Assembly: GCF_012489685.1 (NCBI RefSeq)
Contig: NC_080043.1
Coordinates: 54,644,289 to 54,708,288, forward strand
Source of the DNA: Lotus japonicus
Lineage: Eukaryota; Streptophyta; Magnoliopsida; Fabales; Fabaceae
Direction: 5' to 3'
DNA: 64,000 nt
A model generated the notes under the pieces. It did no database searches, was not told the DNA's origin, and was given only the letters and a program-made list of their open reading frames with translations. The translations under genes and the position numbers were made by a program. Below, in pieces: positions 31,842-44,148 of the stretch. How positions within the stretch are numbered: position 1 is the first letter of the stretch; every line of letters starts with the position of its first letter.

Positions 31842-32331
31842 TGTAACACCCCGATTTCGGTGGCGTCACTTTAGTAACCAAAAGTAAACTTAATGCGGAA
31901 AAACGTGGAATATTTTTTTTTTCGATAATAACTAAGACAAGACTGAATTAAATAAAACCCAAAAGCGAGAAGCAATAGAACTAATATACAATATATAAAC
32001 AACCCCCGCTGTAAGTAACAACCTCGTCACGAGTAACCTCCAGTGACGGAAAGAAAAGTGCAACGCCCGTAGGCAATATATACGAACCAAATGAAAAGGG
32101 TGAAGTGCCCGCAACACCATCCCTCAAAACTGAGAATCAGCTGACCCAATGGCCTGAAAATAAGACCTCCTAAGTCCAATCAACTCTCTGTGATTCCCGT
32201 AAGGAAACCACACAAAAAGCTATAGGCGGATCTACCCTGTCCCCTAAGTAACAAATGAAGCAAGACTGTCAGAGCTAAAACTCTACTCCTACACTAATCC
32301 TAACTCGAGGAGCTCATACCAACACTCAAAA

Positions 32332-32811
32332 CTATGTGCTAGCATGATTGTCGTCTGAATCAGAATCCAGAACAACCAAGTCTACCAGCCCTATCCGTCC
32401 TCCCCTCGCAACCGCAGTGCGCTCCGATGCTGGACTCACGGGCTTAGGGCCCGAACCCTGATCATCAATGATCGCAACAGAGGGTGCACTAGACCCTGCC
32501 GAAGGCACTCCCACTGGAATCTCCTCTAAGGGATCCTCCTCCTCTGAAGATGACGGTGGCGGCGGTGCTCCTCCGAATCCTGGTCCGCAGTGAACGCCCG
32601 GTGGCAAGTTGAAGCTGATAGAGCATCGCCTCAACACTCCTGACCTCAAGAGTCCTCCACTGTCCACGTGGTCCTCCATGATGCGCCCCGAATACGTCGC
32701 TCGGTGGCTCGCGGGGTCAACCACCCACGATCCGGGGTCGTCCTGATCTATCATCTCGTACCTAATCCCCCCCGAAGGGTGGACCATGGTGAACCAGTCC
32801 GCAATATTCAT
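32332..32811 (-). CDS. LTR-encoded ORF (MADWF family), 159 codons, family A LTR1
   Basis: First ATG at 32811 reads MNIADWFTMVHPSGGIRYEM. A central block follows (WVVDPASHRATYSGRIMED, SFNLPPGVHCG), then Pro/Ser/Glu low complexity (APPPPSSSEEED), then an acidic end, VVLDSDSDDNHAST. The same frame is open upstream for about 68 further codons (hydrophobic, no ATG), so an upstream exon is possible. It lies downstream of the LTR TATA box, on the sense strand, about 490 bp from the LTR's 3' end. Homologous pieces exist in all family B LTRs with many synonymous third-position differences. No family I recognise; it could be an unrecognised accessory protein or a leader ORF. Confidence 0.55.
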   Translation of the reverse strand: MNIADWFTMVHPSGGIRYEMIDQDDPGSWVVDPASHRATYSGRIMEDHVDSGGLLRSGVLRRCSISFNLPPGVHCGPGFGGAPPPPSSSEEEDPLEEIPVGVPSAGSSAPSVAIIDDQGSGPKPVSPASERTAVARGGRIGLVDLVVLDSDSDDNHAST

Positions 32812-33484
32812 CTGACAAAAGGCGTTGTCCGCCAAAGCACACACAGAAGACGCGAGGGTCAACTCTAAAGAACTATGTAGATAATAAACCCAATAGGTAC
32901 AAATAATAGATAGCCACTTAGGCTTATAGCTAAAGATGTCATTCCTAGGGTTGCATGTTCCACAATAACATAAACACAATAATAGCAGATAGCATGTTCC
33001 AAATAGGTTTAACAATTACCAATCACACTCAACAACTAAATTAGTATGCATGTTGCATGATATGTATGCAGGTTAACCCAGTCAACCACATGCATTCCGG
33101 AAAGGAATGGACATCAAACGGATCAGCCCTAACACCAGCCACGGTGGAGCCATTTCGGCCCGCGTGCCTCTTACTCCAACAGGGGTAGTCAGATCAGCAG
33201 TAAACCCGTAGGTCTGCCATTTCGGTCTGCTACAAGAGACGTCTACAAACGCTCTTTCACAGCATTCCGGGTCTTATGACCATTTTGGAAACCGACAAGG
33301 TCCAGAGTACGTCCTGTGTTAATACCTCATTAATGTTGCATGTATGCAAAATGATTAATCAAACAACGTCTCCGTCCTCACTCGACACGTCGCCACGTGT
33401 TCTAGGGAAGTTAAAGTCTCTAAAAGCTTACCCTAAGGTAAAGTCGATTCTGCGACCAAAAGACACACTTCATAACGACACATA

Positions 33485-33614
33485 GCTGCTCCAACAGCAC
33501 CACAACAAACGCTGCTCCAACAGCACAATAACAAACGCTGCTCCAACAGCACAACAATAAACGCTGCTCCAACAGCACAACAACAAACGCTGCTCCAACA
33601 GCACAACAACAAAC
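33485..33614 (-). repeat. 26-bp minisatellite, five units, LTR1
   Basis: GCTGCTCCAACAGC every 26 bp from 33485; linkers CACAACAACAAAC-like. Confidence 0.9.
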
Positions 33615-35132
33615 TCAACACTTGGATCCGACGACACTCCTCGTTTTTCCAAAACTATGATTTGACTTCCAATGCCTTCCTTCGAGGTTGTTATCATTAC
33701 TTAAAGATTTTGAGGTTATTTAAGGTCTTATGAATTTTCTTTATAAAATAGATTCCATTTTGTCTTATCGCAAGTCTTATACATTTTCAGGATCTCCCAA
33801 TCCCAAGTCGCTTCCAGAGGATGTCTCGATCCACTAAACAAAATTAAGGCCCGAACCTCGTTCGTCCTATCAAACTTTCTCAAAACTCTCAAAATAAAAT
33901 CGGCATGACCTGCCCGCTATTCTCACCATTCAGAATCTCAGATTCCAGTACAGAGCATATTTAAATCATCACAATCAACAACATGTCATATATCAATAAA
34001 TCGCATCATAAACACTTAGCACTTAGCATATAAAGCATGCACCACACATCCTAGATTACCCACATAGCACATAGCATGTAAGACAATCTCAAAAACATTC
34101 AGTAGATGAATCATCTACATTGTCAGCCGAAGCCTCAGAAAACATTTTCCAATCACACACAATTCCAGTGCATAAACAGTAAACAATGTCGAAACATCGA
34201 CCCTAAGCATTAACTAGAGATTCAGTGAGAAGCCCTCACCTGAAAGTTCTCCAGAATGATCAACTAGTGCTTCCTCGCTCTCAAAGTGTTGGTCCTCGGG
34301 GAAATCCTCAAAAGCACCTTTACAATAAAATCACAGAATACTATCAGAATCTATCGGAAACTAAGCTATCGATACTTACTAAGGTTACTCGAAGTAATCT
34401 ATACCCTAAGGTACGATAAACTAGCGCGAAAGACAAGTTTTCGGAAAAGGAAATTTTCCTCCTCCCCCCTAATAGGGCTCGGCCACTTTGTGCAATTATG
34501 GGGCTCGATTTTTCTTCGATCAAACTTGGTTCCTATGCTTTCATAAGCCGTAACTAAGGGTATTCTGAACTCGGAAAAATTATTGGATCAAAAACTGTCG
34601 CAGGGGTATTTTGGTCATGATTTTTAACTTAGGATTTTTCAAAACTGAAATCCCAAAAATAAAATTTTGCAGGGACGTCACCAACGACGTTTATGACAAC
34701 TAATCCTACTAGCACTAAGCTAAGGCGATAGTTTTCAGCCTAAAGGTTGAAGCTTTACACCAAAAACTCCAAAAATGGGTATTTTAGGCTCAAATTGATT
34801 CCGGCGGAATTCCGACGACATAACGGAAAATCTAACCCGGCAGAAGTGATCTTGGGCGCATAACGAAGAGGTTTAGAATTAGAAATGAAAGATTCAGGAT
34901 AGTTTTGCAAAAACCCATAAACTATCCGCTCAGAAAACTCTACAGAAAAGCTATGGAAAAAGCGATCAGAGGTAAGGATTAGCGACTATACCTCGAAGCC
35001 TTGAAGTAGCAACTGATTGATCGACGATCAAGCAAACGATGAAGAAAAACTCTTCTTCCTTCTTCCTTGTTCTTGGCCGCGGTTTTGGGAGAGAAAATGG
35101 AGGAGAATTTGTGTTTTTCTTCCTTTCTTTGC

Positions 35133-35140
35133 TATATATA
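35133..35140 (-). promoter_or_regulatory. TATA box of family A LTR1
   Basis: TATATATA followed on the minus strand by GCAAAGAAAGG and a pyrimidine-rich leader; a donor-like GAGGTATAG follows at about 34996-34988. Predicted leader about 3.2 kb to the PBS. Confidence 0.6.
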
Positions 35141-35847
35141 AAGGTTGGAAATTCGCGGGAAAATGAAAGTTTCGCGAATCTGATTTTTCCGACTTCATTC
35201 TCCATGAATTAATAGATATGTTTTGGCAAAAGAGTACCAAAACTATAAAGAGGTCTCCTTGTATTTTTGGCAACTAAAGCATAGTCGGTATAAAACTATT
35301 TTACCCGATAAGTTGCTTTTGGCATCGAATATCGGAATGGAAAACTTCCTTCGGAAGAAAGATTGAAATCATCAAGAGAAATGGGTGTTCGCGTGTGGAA
35401 TATACATTTGAAGCTCTGAATAGAAAAAGTCTTCATTGTCGAGAAATTCTAGGGTTTTGAAATACCAGGGATTCGGTTTCGGCAAACTTCCGATGATTGG
35501 AATCGGACGTTCGTAGATCCTAGAGTTTCGCCTCGAAATGATTGTGATATATGGAAAAAGAGAAGTTCTAACATTTCTCTGAAGATTTTTGGAATTAACT
35601 GCCATCGTGCCTAAAAGTGAAAATTAGCTATATACTAGGGTTTCTGACCTAGGTTTAAGCGTAAAACGTTCGTGCTATAACTTTTATCGATCATAATGCA
35701 ATCCTTGAACTTTTCCTGAACTTTCTCCTTCATAAATATATTTCATTTAATAAACTTTCGTTCAGGTTTCCCTTCACATTACATCAACCCTAATCGTGAA
35801 TAAGAAGTTTATTCACTTAGCATAAACTTAAAAACTCGAGCCTTACA

Positions 35848-35872
35848 TTACTACCCTCCAAAAAGAAAGTTT
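35848..35872 (-). other. Polypurine tract of unit 1
   Basis: Minus strand CTTTCTTTTTGGAGGGTAGTAA directly before the LTR start TGTAAGG at 35847; same in unit 2 at 55536-55560. Confidence 0.8.
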
Positions 35873-35884
35873 CGACCTCGAAAC

Positions 35885-38800
35885 TTAAGGGTTAGTAAAA
35901 AGTTCTGGATACTGTTCTTGAATCTTCTCCTTCAGCTCCCATGTCGCATCACCAGTGTCTTTATTCCAAATGACCTTCACTAACTCGATCTCTTTCCCTC
36001 TCAACTATTTTATCCTGGTGTCACGAATGCTAATTGGCGGTGTCTCGAAAGACAGATCATCCTTCAACTCAATGTCATCCAACTCGATAACATGTGTCGG
36101 ATCCGCAATATATTTCCTCAGTTGTGACACGTGGAATACATCATGAATATTTGATAGAAATGGAGGTAGTGCAATCTGGTAAGCGACTGGTCCAATTCGA
36201 CGAGTGATCTGATACGGTCCAATAAACTTGGGCGTAAGCTTCTTTGACTTGATTGCTCGACCAACTCCCGTCGTCTGAGTAACTCTCAGAAATACATGAT
36301 CTCCTTCTTCGAACTCCAGAGTTCTGCGCCTCTGATCTGCATAACTCTTCTGTCTACTCTGAGAAGTCCTCATCTTCTCTCTGATCTGCTTGATCTTCTC
36401 AGTGGTCTGTTGCAGAAGTTCCGGTCCTACCAACAGATTTTCTCCGTTTTGGTACCAACACAAAGGTGTTCTACACTTGCGGCCATACAAAGCCTCATAC
36501 GGTGCCATACCAATGCTCGTATGAAAACTGTTGTTGTATGTGAACTCAATCAATGGCAACAAGGTATCCCAACTGCCCTTGTTGTCTAGAACGCAAGCGC
36601 GTAGCAAATCCTCCAACGACTGAATAGTTCTCTCAGTCTGTCCATCAGTCTGCGGATGATAAGCAGAACTTAGTCTCAGCCTCGTTCCCAAAGCTTCTTG
36701 AAGAGCTCCCCAAAAATGTGATGTAAACTTCGGGTCTCGATCGGATACAATACTTGTCGGTACTCCGTGAAGTCGTACAATCTCCGCTATATATAACTCT
36801 GATAGTTTCTCCACGTTGTACGTAGTCCTCACCGGTACGAAATGAGCCGACTTAGTCAGTCGATCCACGATTACCCAAATAGAATCGTATCCCTTCTGAG
36901 TTCTTGGCAAAGCCACGACCTAATCCATCGATATGCTATCCTATTTCCATTCTGGCACATCCAAGCTTTGTTGCATACCTGAAGACTTCTGATGCTCCAC
37001 CTTCGCCTTCTGACATGTCAGACATGCAGCTACATACTCAGCCACTTGTCTTTTCATTCCTGGCCACCAAAAATTCACCTTCAAGTCCTGGTACATCTTC
37101 TTCATTCCAGGATGAATGCTTAACTTGCTCTTGTGACCTTCATCCATAATCAATCTTCTCAAGTCAGGGTTGTTAGGTACACAAACCCTATCCTTGCACC
37201 GTAGGATATTGTCACTTCCTACCTTGAATTCTGGGTCTTTACCTTGACTTACCAAATTCCTTTTCCCGAGCAGAAACTCATCTTGTAACTGTTGGTCTCG
37301 GATTTCTTCCATTAATCCATTGGTAATTCTGATCATCCCAAACTTCAGTTCTCCCTCGGATAATTTCACATCCAAGCTCATATCTCGAAATTGTTCCAGC
37401 AGTTGCAGCTCCTTCACCATCATCGACGAGATGTGCATCTTCCTGCTCAAGGCATCAGCAACAACATTTGCCTTTCCAGGATGATATTGCAGAGTGAACT
37501 CGTAATCTTTGAGAAATTCCATCCACCGACGCTGTCTCATGTTCAGCTCCTTCTGCTCAAACAAGTACTTCAAGCTCTTATGATCACTGAATATGGTGAA
37601 ATTGCATCCATATAAGTGATGTCTCCAAATCTTCAGCGCAAATACGATTGCAGCTAGTTCCAAGTCATGAGTCGGATAATTCTTCTCATGCACCTTCAGT
37701 TGTCTTGAAGCATAAGCAACCACCTTCCGATGTTGCATCAGCACACATCCCAAACCTTGATGCGAAGCATCACAGTATACCTCATAAGGTTCCTCCGGTT
37801 GCGGTAAGACGAGTACAGGTGACGTCGTCAATCGTTCCTTCATCGTCTGAAAGCTAGTTTCGCACGCTTCAGTCCATGCAAAAGGTTGGTCCTTCCTCGT
37901 CAGTTGAGTCAAAGGTCCAACAATCTTCGCGAAATTCTCGATAAAGCGACGATAGTATCCCGCCAAACCGACAAAACTTCTGATCTCCGTCACTGTCTTC
38001 GGCCGTTCCCATGACAATACGGTCTCTACCTTTGCTGGATCCACAGCTATCCCCTCCTTAGAGATCACATGGCCTAAGAATTTTACCTCTTCGAGCCAAA
38101 ATTCGCACTTAGAAGGATTGGCATACAACTCCTTCTCCCTCAGCACTTGTAAAACTTGTCGCAAGTGCTCCTCATGGTCTTCAGCATTCTTTGAATAGAT
38201 CAGAATGTCGTCGATAAACACCACGACGAATCGATCTAGGAATGTATGGAAAGTCATATTCATGTAAGCCATGAATATTGCCGGCGCATTTGTCACCCCA
38301 AATGGCATCACTAAGTACTCATAGTGTCCATAACGGGTTCTGAATGCCGTCTTCTGGATATCCTCGGTCTTGACCCTGATTTGATGATAACCCGACTTCA
38401 GGTCGATCTTCGAGAATATGGTAGCTCCCCGCAGTTGATCCATCAAATCATCAATCCTAGGTAACGGATACCTATTCTTGACGATTACCTTGTTCAATTG
38501 TCGGTAGTCGACACATAGTCTCGACTTCCCGTCCTTCTTCTTTACCAATAAGACTGGCGCTCCCCAAGGTGAAACGCTTGGTCGTATGAATCCCTTCGAC
38601 AAAAGATCTTCGAGTTGGGACTTCAGTTCCACTAGCTCCGCAGGTGCCATACGATATGGTGCAATCGAAATCGGCCCTGTTCCCGGTACGATGTCTATAG
38701 AAAACTCAATGTCGCGTACAGGCGGCAATCCAGGTACATCGCCAGGAAAAACATCCGTGAATTCTTTCACCACTGGAATACTGCCAACTTCCGGGTTCCC

Positions 38801-40303
38801 TTTGCTCTTCAAGCTTAGCAAAACAGAATACTCCTGAGATCCCTCGTTCAAAGCGACGCTGATGTGATTGGCAGATAGATACTCGGAAAGATCCGAATAA
38901 GGAAATACCACTCTCTTTCGGTTGCAGTCCAAAAGACAATGATAGCGGGACAACCAATCCATTCCTAGGATAACATCTAGGTTCTTAAGAGTTAGGCATA
39001 CTAGGTTAGCATGGTAGATCCTATTGTTGTATGTTATCGGACAATACATGCATGCTGAATTAGCAAGTAGAGTCTTGGCAGGAGTAGCAACTATCAGATC
39101 GAAGCTCAAAGCAGTAATAGGAAGTCTTAATCTGATTGCACAATCTCTAGAGATAAATGAATGCGTTGCTCCGGAATCAAAAAGTACGGATAGAAGGTTA
39201 CCGTCAATCTCGCAGTCGCCTCTAATCAGTCCATCTACCCCCTCAGCATCTTCACCATCCATGGTGTAGACCCTCGCCTTTGCAGCAGGACGCTTTCCTT
39301 GAGCAGTGTTGACGGTTGGTTCCGTCTTTGGTGCCCTGCACTGAGCAGCAGTATGCCCCAACTTGTTACAGTTGAAACATTGAGGTCTCGTGTCTGGACA
39401 AGCACGAGCAAAATGCCCCGGCTTCCCACACTTGAAGCACGTCAGTTCCCTGTTCTGAGTCTGACCCCCAGAACCACCAGCAGCCCCCACCATGGGCCTG
39501 TAAGATCCTGACGCAAACCCTCTACCAGCAGGACGCTGGTACGGCCTCCTGTTTTGAAACCTCCCCCTGTTCTGAATATTCTGAGAGCTCGACCTCATCG
39601 GCCCTCCAGTTCCAGTCCGGTTCAACCTCCGGTTCTTCATTAGCTCTACTTCCGTGGCCTTCTCCACCAACGACTGGAATCGCATGATTCCCAGTGGCCT
39701 CACTGAGTCCTCAATATCCGGCCTCAGTCCATTAACGAAACGCTTGCACATATAGCGTTCGTTCACATGGTCGTGGAAGAATTGGAAATGCTTCGCCAAG
39801 GATTCCAGCTTCGAAGCAAATTCCGGCACCGACATACCTCCCTAACGGAGGGTTAGAAATTGTGACTCCCGCTCATCCCGAGCACTTGTTGGAAAGTACT
39901 TTTCCAAGAATGCGGCCCGGAAAGAATTCCAGTTGATCTCTTCATGGTTAGCTTCCATGATCCCCTTGTGGCCCTTCCACCAGTACTCAGCATCACCGAG
40001 CAACAGATAAGTCGCCATGCCCACCTTGGCACCCTCAACAGTCTGTAGGACGCCGAATATCTTTTCAACCTCCTGAATCCAGAGATCTGCTTTGTCTGGA
40101 TCAGTACCACCAGAGAACTTGGGTGGGTTTTGCCTTCTGAAGTCATTGAGGCCTTTGTTCTGGTCCAGAGTTATTTCCCTCTGGCGCTGATGTTGTTCAC
40201 GTGCTTCTTCAGCAGCACGCCTCATGGCGTTATCATTCGCCTGTGCGGTAACGGCTTGGGCCATAGTGGCCATCATCTCAGCTAGCTGGTTGGTATTCAC
40301 CAT
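35885..40303 (-). pseudogene. Family A gag-pol polyprotein, unit 1 (four stop codons)
   Basis: One frame of 1472 residues from ATG 40303 (MVNTNQLAEMM) to TAA 35887-35885. Domains: gag/capsid about 50-250; CCHC knuckles 289-302 and 309-322; protease DSGA at 376; RT with FIDD (Asp 698-699); RNase H (CDAS near 844-847); integrase HHCC (His 1057, 1064; Cys 1094, 1097) and DDE core (VDRLT, SDRDP, QTER); C-terminal chromodomain-like stretch QLRGKEIELVKVIW. Stops: TAG at 39844-39842 (Gln in unit 2), TAG 36943-36941 (Trp in unit 2), TAG 36922-36920 (also in unit 2; family members usually have Phe there), TAG 36007-36005 (Gln in unit 2). No frameshift. The C-terminal chromodomain and long LTRs place it in the Tekay/Del clade. 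Not expected to be active. Confidence 0.95.
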
Positions 40304-40501
40304 ATTCTGTTAAAGGAAGCAAACAGTCAGTACTCATCATAAGATAGCATCTAGCATCACTATACAATATGAGTAAGCAATAACTTCAATCAATTTTTAA
40401 GCGAAAAATCGCTTGCAGACAATCAATTTTCACTCTTTGCAGAGTCACACAACCTAGCACAGAAGACCTATTCCCCAACAACTCCCGAAAGACTCGACCG
40501 T

Positions 40502-40513
40502 GCTCTGATACCA
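40502..40513 (-). other. Primer binding site of unit 1
   Basis: Minus strand TGGTATCAGAGC, three bases after the LTR2 terminus; initiator tRNA-Met. Confidence 0.95.
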
Positions 40514-41007
40514 CAATGTAACACCCCGATTTCGGTGGCGTCACTTTAGTAACCAAAAGTAAACTTAATGCGGAAAAACGTGAAATATTTTTTTTTTCGA
40601 TAATAACTAAGACAAGACTGAATTAAATAAAACCCAAAAGCGAAAAGCAATAGAACTAATATACAATATATAAACAGCCCCCGCTGTAAGTAACAACCTC
40701 GTCACGAGTAACCTCCAGTGACGGAAAGAAAAGTGCAACGCCCGTAGGCAATATATACAAACCAAATGAAAAGGGTGAAGTGCCCGCAACACCATCCCTC
40801 AAAACTGAGAATCAGCTGACCCAATGGCCTGAAAATAAGACCTCCTAAGTCCAACCAACTCTCTGTGATTCCCGTAAGGAAACCTCACAAAAAGCTATAG
40901 GCGGATCTACCCTGTCCCCTAAGTAACAAATGAAGCAAGACTGTCAGAGCTAAAACTCTACTCCTACACTAATCCTAACTCGAGGAGCTCATACCAACAC
41001 TCAAAAA

Positions 41008-41316
41008 TACTCCCTCCGGTCCTATTTATAAGCAACAAAAAAAAAATTCACATAGTTTAAGAAATGTAGTTAAACTAGATAAAATGCATTAAATTTGTCT
41101 TAAATTAAAATGAACTTCCAAAATTACCCTTTGTTATTAGTGTTGGAAAGTGGAAAAGAAAGAGAATAATTAATGAGACACATTTTACAAGTTAGAATTA
41201 ATAAGGGCATCATTGGAAAAAATTAATTAATATAGCTCAAACTTTCATTTGGTTCTTATAAAAAGGACCAAGATTTTTCTTCTCTTTCATGCTTATAAAT
41301 AGGACCGGAGGGAGTA
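41008..41316. mobile_element. Stowaway-like MITE in LTR2
   Basis: The element 41010-41314 starts CTCCCTCCGGTCCTATTTAT and ends with its exact reverse complement (24-bp perfect TIR), flanked by TA on both sides (41008-41009, 41315-41316). LTR1 has the empty site (one TA). Stowaway MITEs are moved by Tc1/mariner transposases; no coding capacity here. Confidence 0.92.
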
Positions 41317-41522
41317 TGTGCTAGCATGATCGTCGTCTGAATCAGAATCCAGAACGACCAAGTCTACCAGCCCTATCCGTCCTCCCCTCGCAACCGCAGT
41401 GCGCTCCGATGCTGGACTCACGGGCTTAGGGCCCGAACCCTGATCATCAATGATCGCAACAGAGGGTGCACTAGACCCTGCCGAAGGCACTCCCACTGGA
41501 ATCTCCTCTAAGGGATCCTCCT
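41293..41522 (-). pseudogene. LTR ORF of LTR2, C-terminal piece
   Basis: Reads VGVPSAG ... VVLDSDSDDDHAST and runs into the MITE for its last residues (YSLRSYL). The N-terminal half is on the other side of B2 (52542-52812). Confidence 0.6.
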
Positions 41523-42458
41523 TGTAACACCCCGATTTCCAGGTGTCACTTTAGTAACCAAAAATAATCTTTACGCGGAAAACAGGTAATTTTTTTTTTC
41601 GTTTTCTTTCCTTTAAATCAAAACGATAAGGAAGTAAAGACAAAACCCAACTACTAAACTAACCGATATACAACATATATACATGTACAGCCTCAGCTGC
41701 ACTCCATGTCACGCGCACTCGCAGTGACTCCAAAGAAGTGTGCCCGTAGGCAAATATATACAGACCCAGAAGTGTAAGTGAGAAAATTATAATTACAAAC
41801 CACTAGGAGAAAGTCGGCCTCAATATGGCCTAAGCAAAGACCCCTATGGTCCAACTGACTCACTGTGATCCCTCAGTAAGAGAACCACACGAAAAGTCAT
41901 GCGTCGGAAACCTACCCGATCCCAAAAGCAAAACGAATCAGAGCTCTACACAAAACATGACGCCTGCCCAAACCTAACCTCCCAGTGCCAAACCCACAAC
42001 GATCTGAAGTCGGCAAGTTGAAGCTCAACTCCATGCGCCATAGAACTCCTTTCGTCAGACGTCCACGCTCGTCAGTCCGGTCCTCCATGACCCTTCCCCG
42101 ATACGTCGCCCGGTGACCAGCAACATCGATCACCCAAGCGGTGAGGCATCCCGATCCTGCAGCTCATATCTGATCCCCCCCCGAGGGAGAGACCACCGAG
42201 AACCAGTCGGCCATCGACATCTGGCAGCAGGCCGACCGCCCAAAGACAAACATACAAACAAAGCCAAGGCGCTAGGGTCAACTCACAGCAATAAGTACAT
42301 ATACACTCAACATGTGACAGGGTATATATATAAGTTGTTATATAAGCATATAAGTAATCCTAGCATGTTATGGCTCTAACATTGCTTCAATAAACAAACA
42401 GCACACAGTCTCAGTCAGCATGAATGTATGCGTGAAATGCACAATATGAATCCGGATT

Positions 42459-42703
42459 TGTGACGCGTTCCCGTTCGCCACAAGTGAAGCATTCCCGTTC
42501 TTCACTATGAATGGACCATTCCCGTTATCCATCCTGGATGAAATCCATCCTGGATGAACCATTCCCGTTATTCATCCTTGGTGAACCATTCCCGTTATTC
42601 ACCATATGATGAACCATTCCCGTTATTCATCATTTATGCAAGGTGAACCATTCCCGTTATTCACCATGATATGCACAGGTGAACCATTCCCGTTATTCAC
42701 CCG
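42459..42703 (-). repeat. Covarying hairpin array, B2 3' LTR
   Basis: Same array in inverted orientation (loop CCATTCCCGTTA on plus). One stem is damaged by a single change (ATGAATGGACC near 42506-42516 where the other copies have ATGGATGGACC). Confidence 0.9.
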
Positions 42704-44140
42704 ATTGAATGCAACGTGGTTAGCCAAACAACGAATCGCCCTTACCACGAAAGTGTTTAGCTCACAACAAAGGTCGACTTTTCCCCGTCTTTCGTAAATA
42801 TTTTCCCCTTCAGTTTTCCTATACTTAAACATTAATAAAAATGATTTCAATTCAGATTAGTCAGGTTATGAGTTTATTTCTCAAAATCTAGGTTTCCCAA
42901 GTCTTTAGTTTTCGAAATTCTAATCCTTCTACGTTTTCCGAAAACCAACCACCCAAAAGAAGTTTCCCTGGGAAAGTCTAAGTAAACCAATAAATACCAA
43001 CCAGGCTAGGTCTCAAACCCCTCATTTGGACTTGCCTAGGGTTGCTCATCCAACCCAAAATATCAAAGATCACCAGATCAATGAATCTCCACTCCGAAGT
43101 CGCGTCAAAACGCTCAATTCAACACAACATCACATCATAAGTTATGAAAACAATCATAACAATAAACCATCATCATAATCAATATCATAGCAAAGCATAA
43201 GTCAAATTTATCGACGCCTATCATGCAATCATAGCTAATATATATGTAAGTTGCCCTAACCTCGAGCTGTTCCAGCTTCGCAAACAAAGTTCTCCTCAAA
43301 CAATTGCTCTGAGTCTTCCAAAGTTCCCTCAACTGAACCTCGGAGAAAAACAAAGCAGAATCCAAACAAAATCGATTAGTTCGATCGCAAAACAATACAT
43401 AAACGATAGACAAAGCATTAAAGCTTCAGAATAGGACAATCAGGTACGAAAAGACAAGTTTTCGAAACCGAAAAACTCCCCCCTAAAGGAAATAGTCCAC
43501 GACCTCAAAGGAAAAAGGGCTTCGGCTCTTTTTCTTTGATCAAATCAATTCACAAGGTAGTTTTAGAATAAAACTAAGGCAAAGAAACTGTCGGAACAAT
43601 TTTCGGACAATCGGGTCGAAATATGACTATCTAGGGGCATTTTGGTCCAAAATAAAGGCTCAAAACTTCAAAGTTATCAGTTGTGAAAACAAATTTGACA
43701 ACAACGATCCTCATGACATCCGTGACAACAAATCCTAAAGGCACGGAGTCAGATTAAGTCTTTTCGACAATAAAGTTTCGAAATGTGAGCAAAAAGGGTT
43801 TTGAAACAGTTTTTCAGATCCTGGACAACTGGATCACAATCAGCGTTTACTGACAGAGGTTTTAGGCTCATGGGAACCTAGAGAACATAACCCAAGCAAG
43901 AAATCGAAGAAAACGGACAATTTTAGAAAAAGCTCAAAACTGTGAGCACAGAAACGACTTCAGAAACGCAACAGAAACAACAATCAGAGGTAGGAATCGT
44001 GTTAGTTACCTCGATACCTAGAAGTAGGGACGAACTGCACGAAGATTGGTCAAGGTTTCGCGAAAAATTCTTCTCCTCCACTCCCCTTAGAACTCGCGGC
44101 CAAGAATGGAAGAAAATGGAGAGATTTTGCTTTTTCGCGC

Positions 44141-44148
44141 TATTTATA
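44141..44148 (-). promoter_or_regulatory. TATA box of the B2 3' LTR
   Basis: Minus strand TATAAATA preceded by CGCC; the flanking palindrome of B1 is changed to CGCC...GCGCG here. Confidence 0.6.

Larger units (their letters stand above)
31842..35847 (-). repeat. LTR1 of family A (4006 bp)
   Basis: Begins TGTAACACCCCGATTTCGG and ends GAGCCTTACA on plus. No MITE. It carries private substitutions that LTR2 and LTR3 do not share (for example GTGGAAT near 31906 where the others have GTGAAAT). Complete ORF at 32332-32811. Confidence 0.95.

Noticed and set aside
33433..33697. Cys/Trp/Leu-rich repeated ORFs across the 26-bp minisatellite
   Set aside because: Artefact of reading a 26-bp tandem repeat.
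35372..35605. 77-codon ORF near the start of each family A LTR
   Set aside because: Also in U3, Phe/Lys-rich and without a homologue I know; conservation follows from LTR identity.
36904..39511. Several plus-strand ORFs opposite the family A polyprotein (also 56592-59199)
   Set aside because: Antisense shadows of a clearly coding minus-strand frame.
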